Positions 1 through 7,529 of a DNA stretch of 14,402 nt are shown one piece after another. The stretch is from Hyphomicrobium sp. (GTDB lineage: Bacteria > Pseudomonadota > Alphaproteobacteria > Rhizobiales > Hyphomicrobiaceae): positions 1-14,402 of the forward strand of contig JAUWCP010000040.1 of NCBI GenBank assembly GCA_030609245.1, written 5' to 3'. The stretch's first letter is position 1; each line of letters begins with the position of its first letter. A program made the position numbers and the translations under genes. A model generated the notes under the pieces. That model was not told the origin of the DNA. It did not search any database and worked only from the letters and a program-made list of their open reading frames with translations.

Positions 1-862
1 CGTTGCGCTCAACCTCTAGCACGGTGAAGAAAGTCTCGTTGCGCTGACGCCAGTCTGAAACATGGATCGTCGGACCACCCGCCTTCTTGATGGCCACGGA
101 ATATTCGTCGACCTTTTCCGGATTCTCAGAGACAATCTCGAGCGCGTCGACCTCCAGCCCGCGCGAGAAGTAGCGCTGCGCTTCGGCAAGCGGCATAAAG
201 ACCATCGTCCGGTCATACTCGGCCATGCCCATCTCGAACACGGCCGTTATGGGATAGGGCTTGGTGCGCGGCACGATGCCAAACGGCGTCTGCGCCCCGC
301 GCGGGGACACAAGCGTAATCCTGTCGCCTACATTAACGCGCAGAAGGTTTGCAAGCCGGGTTCCGATTGCGATTCCCTGTTGCTTGCCGAAGCCATCAAG
401 CGTGCCAAAACGCACGTTCTCCGCGACAAGCGGCAAGGATTGAATACCGTCCTCGGTAAGCCCGCGCACCAGTGCTCCCGTCGCGTTCACGGCCGACGAT
501 AGCATCACTTGCCCTTCGATCAGCGGCAACACGACTTTGACGCCATTGACCTTGGCGATGCGTGCAGCGACTTCGGTATAATCGGTAAACGGCCCACCGA
601 TCTTGTTGACGATGATGTGTCCATTGAGCCCGAGGATTTTGGAGAACAGCTCTTTGCGGAAGCCGTTCATCACCGCCATCACGATGATAAGCGTTGCCAC
701 ACCCAGCATGATGCCGGTGAAGGAGAACCCGGCGATTACGGAGATGAAGCCCTCCTTGCGCCGCGAGCGCAAATAGCGACCGGCCAACATCCACTCGAAG
801 GCGGCAAACGGCCGGGTGTCGGTGGTCGCTACGAGGGCGGCGGACGTTTCGGCGCTCTTCAT
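1..862 (-). CDS. Lipoprotein-releasing ABC transporter permease, LolC/LolE family (partial, C-terminus beyond the left edge)
   Basis: Inner-membrane permease of the LolCDE complex, which extracts outer-membrane lipoproteins from the inner membrane for transfer to the carrier LolA. I translated 287 codons from the ATG at 862; the gene runs off the window at base 1, and the family is usually a little over 400 residues with four membrane segments. Seen: a basic N-terminal stretch (RYLRSRRKEGFISVIAGF, about residues 29-46) leading into a first membrane helix at about 41-66, then MNGFRKEL and a long soluble stretch that would be the periplasmic domain. The start is fixed by an in-frame TAG shortly upstream, with a weak AAAAGGGG ribosome site. 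It follows proS by 73 bases on the same strand and is probably co-transcribed with it. LolC and LolE are paralogous, so I give no symbol; a lolD ATPase gene would be expected just outside the window. Confidence 0.88.
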   Translation of the reverse strand, partial: MKSAETSAALVATTDTRPFAAFEWMLAGRYLRSRRKEGFISVIAGFSFTGIMLGVATLIIVMAVMNGFRKELFSKILGLNGHIIVNKIGGPFTDYTEVAARIAKVNGVKVVLPLIEGQVMLSSAVNATGALVRGLTEDGIQSLPLVAENVRFGTLDGFGKQQGIAIGTRLANLLRVNVGDRITLVSPRGAQTPFGIVPRTKPYPITAVFEMGMAEYDRTMVFMPLAEAQRYFSRGLEVDALEIVSENPEKVDEYSVAIKKAGGPTIHVSDWRQRNETFFTVLEVERN

Positions 863-935
863 CGCTACAGTGCCCCTTTTGCCATGTCCGTTATCCTACC
901 CCACCGTTCTTTCGTTCTTGTCGGCGCTCTTCACG

Positions 936-2282
936 TCACACGAGCGAGCGCCGGCTCTCGATGCTCGCAATAAGCCGGTTGACTGCGGCTTCCGGCGAAA
1001 GCGATACACGCTCACCCGTTTTGCGATCCTTCACTTCGACCTCGCCCTGCTTGAGACCCCTGGGTCCGACGATGAGCTGAAACGGCAAACCGATGAGATC
1101 CATTGTGGCGAACTTTGCACCCGCCCGCTCGTCCGTGTCGTCGAGAAGCACCTCGATGCCGGCTTGGCGCAACTTGTGATAGAGGCCTGTGGCCGCATCG
1201 TCGGTCGCCTTGTCGCCTGCCTTCAGGTTTATGAGAGCAACCTCGAACGGCGCAACGGGAACCGGCCACACGATGCCGGCCTCGTCGTGGCTCGCCTCGA
1301 TGATGGCGCCCGCCAAACGTGAAACGCCCACCCCGTAAGACCCCATTTGCAGCGTCACCATATTGCCGTCCGGCCCTTGGACCTTAGCGCCCATGGGTTC
1401 GGAGTACTTGGTGCCGAAGAAGAAAATGTGGCCGACCTCTATCCCGCGCGCAGAAATACGCTTTGCAGCGGGTACCTCGGCTTCGAAGCGCTTGGGGTCG
1501 TACTTTTCATCGGTGGCAGCGTATTTTGAGGTCCAGGCCTTGATAATCGGGCCCAAGTCGCCATCGAAATCTATATCTGCTGCAGGCACTTGGCCCTCAA
1601 TGAGGTCTTTGTGGCAGTAGACTTGGCTCTCGCCCGTGTCAGCCAGAATAATGAATTCGTGGCTCAGATCGCCGCCAATTGGCCCAGTGTCAGCGGCCAT
1701 GGGGATCGATTTCAACCCCATCCGCGCAAACGTGCGCAGGTAGGCCACAAACATGCGGTTATAGGCCAAGCGGGCACCATCCACCGTCAGATCAAAGGAA
1801 TAGGCGTCCTTCATCAGGAACTCGCGCCCGCGCATCACCCCGAACCGTGGGCGGATCTCGTCACGGAACTTCCACTGGATGTGATAGAGGTTCTTCGGCA
1901 AGTCCTTGTAGGACTTCACGCTCTCCCGGAAAATCTCCGTAATGAGCTCTTCATTTGTGGGCCCGTAAAGCAGATCGCGCTCGTGCCGATCCTGGATGCG
2001 CAGCATCTCCTTGCCGTAATCCTCAAAGCGCCCGCTTTGGCGCCAGATGTCGGCCGACTGCAGCGTAGGCATCAGGAGCTCGATAGCGCCGGCACGATCC
2101 TGCTCTTCACGCACGATCTGCTCAATCTTTCGCAATACCCGAAAACCGAGCGGCAGCCACGAATAGATGCCCGCCGCCGACTGCCGGATCATGGCGCTGC
2201 GCAGCATCAACTGATGCGAGACGATCTCCGCCTCCTTGGGCGTCTCGCGCAGGACCGGCAGAAAGTAGCGGGAAAGAAGCAT
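936..2282 (-). CDS. proS: Prolyl-tRNA synthetase, short form without the INS editing domain
   Basis: Cytoplasmic class II aminoacyl-tRNA synthetase that charges tRNA-Pro with proline. Seen: the family N-terminus (LSRYFLPVLRETPKEAEIVS), motif 1 region around residues 38-60, the GPTNEE loop at 107-112, motif 2 as FRDEIRPRFGVMRGREF at 139-155, motif 3 as GSYGVGVSRL at 314-323, and a C-terminal anticodon-binding domain from about residue 344. At 448 residues it is well below the roughly 570 of the E. coli enzyme. The missing length lies between motifs 2 and 3, where the INS domain that hydrolyses mischarged alanyl-tRNA-Pro normally sits. Short forms of this kind are known in alphaproteobacteria. 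The ATG at 2282 matches the usual family start; no strong Shine-Dalgarno is visible. Upstream is the 553-base gap, so it probably has its own promoter. Confidence 0.97.
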   Translation of the reverse strand: MLLSRYFLPVLRETPKEAEIVSHQLMLRSAMIRQSAAGIYSWLPLGFRVLRKIEQIVREEQDRAGAIELLMPTLQSADIWRQSGRFEDYGKEMLRIQDRHERDLLYGPTNEELITEIFRESVKSYKDLPKNLYHIQWKFRDEIRPRFGVMRGREFLMKDAYSFDLTVDGARLAYNRMFVAYLRTFARMGLKSIPMAADTGPIGGDLSHEFIILADTGESQVYCHKDLIEGQVPAADIDFDGDLGPIIKAWTSKYAATDEKYDPKRFEAEVPAAKRISARGIEVGHIFFFGTKYSEPMGAKVQGPDGNMVTLQMGSYGVGVSRLAGAIIEASHDEAGIVWPVPVAPFEVALINLKAGDKATDDAATGLYHKLRQAGIEVLLDDTDERAGAKFATMDLIGLPFQLIVGPRGLKQGEVEVKDRKTGERVSLSPEAAVNRLIASIESRRSLV

Positions 2283-2316
2283 GGGCGACCGATCTTTGTC
2301 TGGGGCGTAGTACGGT

Positions 2317-2347
2317 TGCAGGTGCCTGCATTTACCATCTCAGGCAC
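2317..2347 (-). repeat. Overlapping inverted repeats in the proS 5' untranslated region
   Basis: Two short inverted repeats share bases. TGCAGG and CCTGCA flank a 2-base centre at 2317-2330. GTGCCTG at 2322-2328 also pairs with CAGGCAC at 2341-2347 across a 12-base loop. The two pairings exclude each other, and they lie 35-65 bases ahead of the proS start. They could be an operator or alternative RNA folds, but both are short and chance is possible. Confidence 0.3.
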
Positions 2348-2380
2348 GGTTTACGGCCTGTTGTCGGCGCTGGTAGCGTG

Positions 2381-2409
2381 GAATAGACCGGGTGGCAATC
2401 CCGCGCCAA
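2381..2409 (-). promoter_or_regulatory. Candidate sigma-70-type promoter for proS
   Basis: On the minus strand a -35-like TTGGCG (2409-2404) is followed after 17 bases by a -10-like CTATTC (2386-2381). This resembles the alphaproteobacterial CTTGAC/CTATAT pattern but is imperfect in both boxes. Transcription would begin near 2374, giving a leader of about 90 bases before the proS ATG. The call rests on motif similarity and on the need for a promoter after the upstream operon's terminator. Confidence 0.3.
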
Positions 2410-2517
2410 GGGACACGCGGCAATGGTCCCCCTCGAAAAAGGCGGCGGGCGCGCACCTCGTTTCGTGAGCGCGCAAGATTGCCGCCAGACGTGACAGCAC
2501 TTGGCCTTAAAAAGAGC

Positions 2518-2549
2518 ATTCGCAACAACTTTGGTTGGCGAATTTTTTT
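2518..2549. terminator. Hairpin with flanking T-runs on both strands, possible bidirectional terminator
   Basis: ATTCGC (2518-2523) pairs with GCGAAT (2538-2543). Inside it, after a 2-base AA bulge, CAAC (2526-2529) pairs with GTTG (2534-2537) around a TTTG loop. On the plus strand a run of seven T follows at once (2543-2549). On the minus strand five T (2513-2509) follow after a 4-base spacer. It could be a backup terminator for the nuo-to-DUF1467 operon, or end an unannotated plus-strand transcript. The bulged, AT-containing stem lowers confidence. Confidence 0.4.
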
Positions 2550-2778
2550 GCCGCAAGGCGCATGATGACGGTGACAGATGGCCGCCCATCGGCTAAACGT
2601 ACTCGCCATAGGGTAGGTCAAAGCTGCAGAAACAGGCGGCAGGCAGCCCGAGTCTAGGGAGATTTCGGCCTTCGAGGCTGCCCATACGGGTAGTCGCAAG
2701 GATGTCGTTTGTGTCGAGCCCGCCGCGGCCGCTATGTCGCAAGGCAGCGCTCCACGACGACAGACGATGCTGACGTAC

Positions 2779-2806
2779 AAGAGCAAGGTCGAAAGACCTT
2801 GCTCTT
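2779..2806 (-). terminator. Perfect 12-bp hairpin ending the nuo-birA-rnj-mce-DUF1467 operon
   Basis: AAGAGCAAGGTC (2779-2790) and GACCTTGCTCTT (2795-2806) pair perfectly around a 4-base loop. The loop reads GAAA on the plus strand and TTTC on the minus strand. The hairpin begins about 30 bases downstream of the DUF1467 stop, where an operon terminator is expected. The minus-strand T-tract after it is short (TT, then GTACG), so it may act as a 3'-end stabiliser or as a weak or factor-assisted terminator. Confidence 0.6.
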
Positions 2807-2835
2807 TGCGTTTCAAACCCTGCGTTCTCATCGCG

Positions 2836-3090
2836 TCAGGGATAGGGGACATTTTCAACGTCGATCCAGCGATAAACGATGGCAGAATAGACGATGGCGA
2901 ACACGATCGTCGCGACGATGGTATTGATCACAAACACGCGCAAGAGCCGCGGCTTTTCAGGCGCACTCTCGGGCGTGCCGGGCACGACCTTGCCTGCCTC
3001 TTGCTGCGTGCGAACGCCGAATGGCAGCACCGCGAACAGCGTGATCCACCAGATAAAGATGTAAATCCCGATGGCGAGGGTCGTATCCAT
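2836..3090 (-). CDS. DUF1467 family small membrane protein
   Basis: An 84-residue protein of unknown function that matches the DUF1467 pattern as I know it. Seen: a first hydrophobic helix at about residues 4-24 (IYIFIWWITLFAVLPFGV), then a short polar segment rich in proline and glutamate (residues 27-48), then a second helix at about 50-71 and a short polar tail. Two membrane spans with a charged loop suggest a small inner-membrane protein. The start at 3090 is chosen because AGAGGT lies just upstream and the family begins with the hydrophobic helix. The same frame stays open further upstream, but that longer form would overlap mce and add a non-family leader. It follows mce by 16 bases and is the last gene before the terminator hairpin. 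Its role is not known. Confidence 0.85.
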   Translation of the reverse strand: MDTTLAIGIYIFIWWITLFAVLPFGVRTQQEAGKVVPGTPESAPEKPRLLRVFVINTIVATIVFAIVYSAIVYRWIDVENVPYP

Positions 3091-3106
3091 GCGCACCTCT
3101 TGGCCG

Positions 3107-3511
3107 TCAGGCCTGCTCCAGTTCCACGAGCGTGCCGCAGAAATCCTTGGGATGCAGAAATAGCACGGGCTTGCCATGCGCCCCAATCTTGGGCGTGCCA
3201 TCCCCCAGAACGCGCGCGCCCTGAGACTTCAATCTGTCGCGCGCGGCGATAACGTCGTCGACTTCATAGCAGACGTGGTGGATGCCGCCGTCAGGGTTCT
3301 TTTCGAGAAACTTGGCGATGGGCGACCCTTCACCTAAAGGCTCGAGCAATTCGATCTTGGTGTTTGGCAGAGTGATAAAAACCACCGTCACGCCGTGCTC
3401 GGGCTGCGGCAGCGGGTCGGTCACTTGCGCACCCAGTCCATCCTTGTAGACGGCTACCGCCGCTGCAAGATCTTTCACAGCGATAGCCACATGGTTGAGG
3501 CGTCCGATCAT
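3107..3511 (-). CDS. mce: Methylmalonyl-CoA epimerase
   Basis: Cytoplasmic enzyme that interconverts (S)- and (R)-methylmalonyl-CoA, linking propionyl-CoA carboxylase to methylmalonyl-CoA mutase in propionate, odd-chain and branched-chain breakdown or in the reverse ethylmalonyl-CoA-type flow. Seen: 134 residues, the normal family length, with two vicinal-oxygen-chelate half-repeats. The first starts LNHVAIAVKDL with a candidate metal ligand His7, and the second starts GIHHVCYEVDD with His79. KIELLEP (Glu54 region) and the terminal GTLVELEQ (Glu130) fit the other ligand positions. The ATG at 3511 has GGGAGA a few bases upstream. It sits 30 bases after rnj and 16 before the DUF1467 gene. The birA gene two places upstream encodes the enzyme that would biotinylate propionyl-CoA carboxylase, a plausible but unproven functional link. 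Confidence 0.95.
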   Translation of the reverse strand: MIGRLNHVAIAVKDLAAAVAVYKDGLGAQVTDPLPQPEHGVTVVFITLPNTKIELLEPLGEGSPIAKFLEKNPDGGIHHVCYEVDDVIAARDRLKSQGARVLGDGTPKIGAHGKPVLFLHPKDFCGTLVELEQA

Positions 3512-3541
3512 CCAGTTCTCCCGTTTGGAGCATTTTTGGCC

Positions 3542-5245
3542 CTAATTATCGATCACGTTTACCAGCACCTTGCAAACGGGCTTCTTGCCCCAGACATCCC
3601 CAATGGCCGCGCGTACGGCGCGACGAACCGCCTCAGCAACGAGATCGGGTGCCTTGCGGCGCTTCGTCGGAATACTTCTCAACGTGCCGTCGATAGCATC
3701 GAGCACAACATCGAGCATTGTCTCGCCGTCGGCCGTCTCGTGTGGCACGCCGTCGAGAATGGCCTGCGGCTCGCCCAGCACCTCGCCGCGCCGCGATAAA
3801 CAAATCGTCACGACGACAATGCCGGCGTACGACAGCTTGCGCCGTTCGCGCACCGGGCCTTCGTACTCAGGAATAAGCAGCCTGCCGTCGCGGAAAAGAC
3901 GGCCTATGGGCGCATCATCAATAACGGCGGGTTCGGGGGCCAGCCGCACGATCTCACCATCGAGCACCGGGAAGACGTCGCGCACACCCATCTCGCGCGC
4001 CAGCGCAGCCTGCGCCTGGATGTGCCGCGCTTCGCCATGCATGGGCACCACCACTTCGGGCCTTATCCAGCGATACATTTGGCGCAGCTCGTCGCGGCGC
4101 GGATGTCCCGATACGTGAACGAGCGCATCGTTGTCGGTGAGCAAATTGCAGCCAATTCGCGCAAGACTATTTTGGATGCGCCCGACGGCTTTCTCGTTTC
4201 CGGGGATCGCGCGCGTGGAGTAGATGACGAGATCACCTTTAGCGAGTGAAATAGCTGGGTGCTCTTCTGCCGCGATGCGCGCGAGCGCCGCCCTCGGCTC
4301 ACCCTGGCTCCCGGTGCACAAAAGGACGACATCGCGCCGCTCCAGATCGCTAAACTGATCCTGGTCGAGGTACCTGAAGCTCTTGGGCAAATAGCCTGTG
4401 TCGATTGCAACATCGATGACACGATGCAGCGCCCGGCCGGCAACAACAAGATGCCGCCCGGTCTCTCGCGCGGCGTCCGCAACGGTCTTGATGCGCGCAA
4501 CGTTCGAGGAAAAGCATGTGATGGCCACACGGCCCTTTGCACCCTTGATAATCTCGGTGATTGATTGCGCGACCTCGCTTTCTGATGGCGAGGTTCCCTC
4601 ACGGAAGGCGTTGGTAGAGTCGCAAACGAGTGCCAGGACACCTTCGTCGCCCAAGGCTCTAAGGCGCGACTCATCGAGCGGCTCCGTGATCATCGGCGTT
4701 TCATCGATCTTCCAATCGCCGGTGTGAAAAACCATGCCGGCGGGCGTGCGAATAGCGAGCGCACTCATCTCCGGGATCGAGTGGGGAAGTGTCACGAGTT
4801 CCACGTCGAAGGGGCCAACTGCAAACTTTCCGTCGAGAGGGACAACATGGATGGGAATCTCGAGTCCGCGGCCATACTCGGCGAGCTTCGCCTTCAGCAT
4901 CCCTGCCGTAAAGGCCGTCGCATATATGGGTGCCTTCAGCCGCGGCCACAGCTCAATCACCGCGCCGACGTGATCCTCGTGCGCATGCGTCAGAACGATG
5001 CCCGCCAGATCGGCTCTGTTTTCCTCGATAAAGCGAACGTCCGGCAAGATCACATCGATGCCGGGATCATTCTCACCCTCCGGAAACGTGATCCCACAAT
5101 CGACCATCATCCACTGACGCGCATCCTGCCGGCCGTAGCCGTACAGGTAAACATTCATGCCGATTTCGCCGAGACCCCCAAGGGCGACGAATACGAGCTC
5201 TTCCCCCCTTTTTTTTCGGCCGCCGCCGCGCCCCTTCTTATTCAT
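3542..5245 (-). CDS. rnj: Ribonuclease J
   Basis: Metallo-beta-lactamase/beta-CASP ribonuclease with 5'-to-3' exonuclease and endonuclease activity in mRNA turnover and rRNA maturation. Seen: 567 residues, close to the usual 550-570. LGGLGEIGMN at 22-31 is a family hallmark. The metal site shows as LTHAHEDH with His87, His89, Asp91 and His92, plus LPHSIPE (His155) and HTGDW (His174, Asp177). The beta-CASP part includes CFSSNVARI, LLCTGSQGEP, HVSGHPRRDEL and PMHGEARH (His403). A C-terminal domain follows from about residue 450. The first 14 residues are rich in Lys, Arg and Gly and are encoded partly by an A8-G6 homopolymer. The ATG overlaps the birA stop as ATGA, which suggests translational coupling. 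Confidence 0.97.
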   Translation of the reverse strand: MNKKGRGGGRKKRGEELVFVALGGLGEIGMNVYLYGYGRQDARQWMMVDCGITFPEGENDPGIDVILPDVRFIEENRADLAGIVLTHAHEDHVGAVIELWPRLKAPIYATAFTAGMLKAKLAEYGRGLEIPIHVVPLDGKFAVGPFDVELVTLPHSIPEMSALAIRTPAGMVFHTGDWKIDETPMITEPLDESRLRALGDEGVLALVCDSTNAFREGTSPSESEVAQSITEIIKGAKGRVAITCFSSNVARIKTVADAARETGRHLVVAGRALHRVIDVAIDTGYLPKSFRYLDQDQFSDLERRDVVLLCTGSQGEPRAALARIAAEEHPAISLAKGDLVIYSTRAIPGNEKAVGRIQNSLARIGCNLLTDNDALVHVSGHPRRDELRQMYRWIRPEVVVPMHGEARHIQAQAALAREMGVRDVFPVLDGEIVRLAPEPAVIDDAPIGRLFRDGRLLIPEYEGPVRERRKLSYAGIVVVTICLSRRGEVLGEPQAILDGVPHETADGETMLDVVLDAIDGTLRSIPTKRRKAPDLVAEAVRRAVRAAIGDVWGKKPVCKVLVNVIDN

Positions 5246-6047
5246 GGGCTATCGTTTTCCTCTTGCCCCGCTCCAGTAGGAGATGCGTTTGCGAGCGCCA
5301 CATCGCCGTAGGTGAAACGACGCACACGGCCATCTCCATCGGCAATCATGAGCGCCCCTTCAGCATCGAGCCCGGCGAAAGACCCTTCCATAGGTCCCTC
5401 ATTGGCAAAAACGCGAAGCCGCTCACCAACCGGGCCAGCGCGCGCAAGCCAGGCTTCGCGTACCGCTGCAAAGCCAGCCCCGTCATTCCATGTCTTAAGC
5501 CAGGCGTCCATTTCCCGCGCCAGGAAGCACAAAGCCTCTCGCGGTGAAAGTGTCAAACCATGCGCGGCGAGATAAGTCGCCGCCCGGCCCAGTTCGGCTG
5601 GGGCAGAAGCAAGATTGAGCCCTATACCGATAACCGCCACGATCCTCTCTTCGCGCCCGCGCGTGCTGCTCTCAACCAGAATGCCACCGGCCTTGGCCGC
5701 GCCAATCAGAATATCGTTCGGCCATTTGAGCCGCAGTGTTTCACCAGATTCCAGTGGACCTGCATCGCGGATGGCATCGATGGTCGCAACGCCAGCCACC
5801 AGCGAGAGCTGTCCGACCTTGGCGATCGGTGCGCTCGTTAAGAAGAGCAGGCTTGCATAAAGATTTCCCGGCGGCGACGTCCACGATCGGCCCGACCTGC
5901 CGCGGCCTGATGTCTGCCGGTCCGCCAGCACCCACAGTGGCCCTGCCTCACCGGCAAGCGCACGGCGCATTGCTTCGCCGTTCGTAGAATCGATCTCGTC
6001 AAAGTGCAGACAGCGGTCAGGATCGTGCGCGCTGGCGGCCGTGGGGC

Positions 6048-6051
<4 letters not shown>
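5242..6051 (-). CDS. birA: Biotin--[acetyl-CoA-carboxylase] ligase, no DNA-binding domain
   Basis: Cytoplasmic enzyme that activates biotin with ATP and attaches it to a lysine of biotin carboxyl carrier domains such as those of acetyl-CoA and propionyl-CoA carboxylase. Seen: 269 residues with FDEIDSTN at 17-24, the biotinyl-AMP loop GRGRSGRSW at 49-57, the core KWPND at 109-113 and GGILVE at 122-127, then a small C-terminal SH3-like domain from about residue 215. There is no N-terminal helix-turn-helix, so unlike E. coli BirA this is a plain class I ligase and should not act as a biotin-operon repressor. It overlaps nuoN (ATGA) at its start and rnj (ATGA) at its end, so it is embedded in the operon and probably follows complex I expression. 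Confidence 0.95.
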
Positions 6052-7511
<1,460 letters not shown>

Positions 7512-7529
7512 TACGTACGGGCTCCCAAC

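Larger units (their letters stand above)
2283..2835. other. Intergenic gap between the DUF1467 gene and proS, no convincing gene
   Basis: This 553-base stretch has open frames on both strands, but none has a protein family I recognise, a good ribosome site or a plausible composition. It contains a perfect 12-bp hairpin just past the DUF1467 gene, a second hairpin with a U-tract at 2518-2549, a short pair of overlapping inverted repeats near the proS start (2317-2347) and a weak promoter-like pair for proS. I see no tRNA or known structured RNA. A small RNA ending at one of the hairpins cannot be excluded. Confidence 0.7.

Noticed and set aside
1590..2468. A 292-codon plus-strand open frame opposite proS, extending into the gap
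   Set aside because: Most of it is antisense to ProRS and the remainder has no recognisable family. The plus-strand reading has no clear start signal.
2563..2658. A 31-codon plus-strand frame beginning ATGATG with AAGG upstream
   Set aside because: Very short, basic, without family features, and placed directly after a hairpin with a T-run. Chance is the simplest explanation.
2641..2682. GGCAGCC/GGCTGCC inverted repeat in the gap before proS
   Set aside because: Seven base pairs around a loop of nearly 30 bases with no T-run; too weak to call as a terminator or structured RNA.
2340..2858. A 172-codon minus-strand open frame filling the gap between the DUF1467 gene and proS
   Set aside because: It runs straight through both hairpins and overlaps the end of the DUF1467 gene in another frame. 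The product is Arg/Pro/Ser-rich with no family features and no ribosome site.
3091..3201. Longer upstream start for the DUF1467 protein (37 extra residues)
   Set aside because: The extension overlaps mce in another frame and does not look like the family N-terminus. The ATG at 3090 has a good AGAGGT site.
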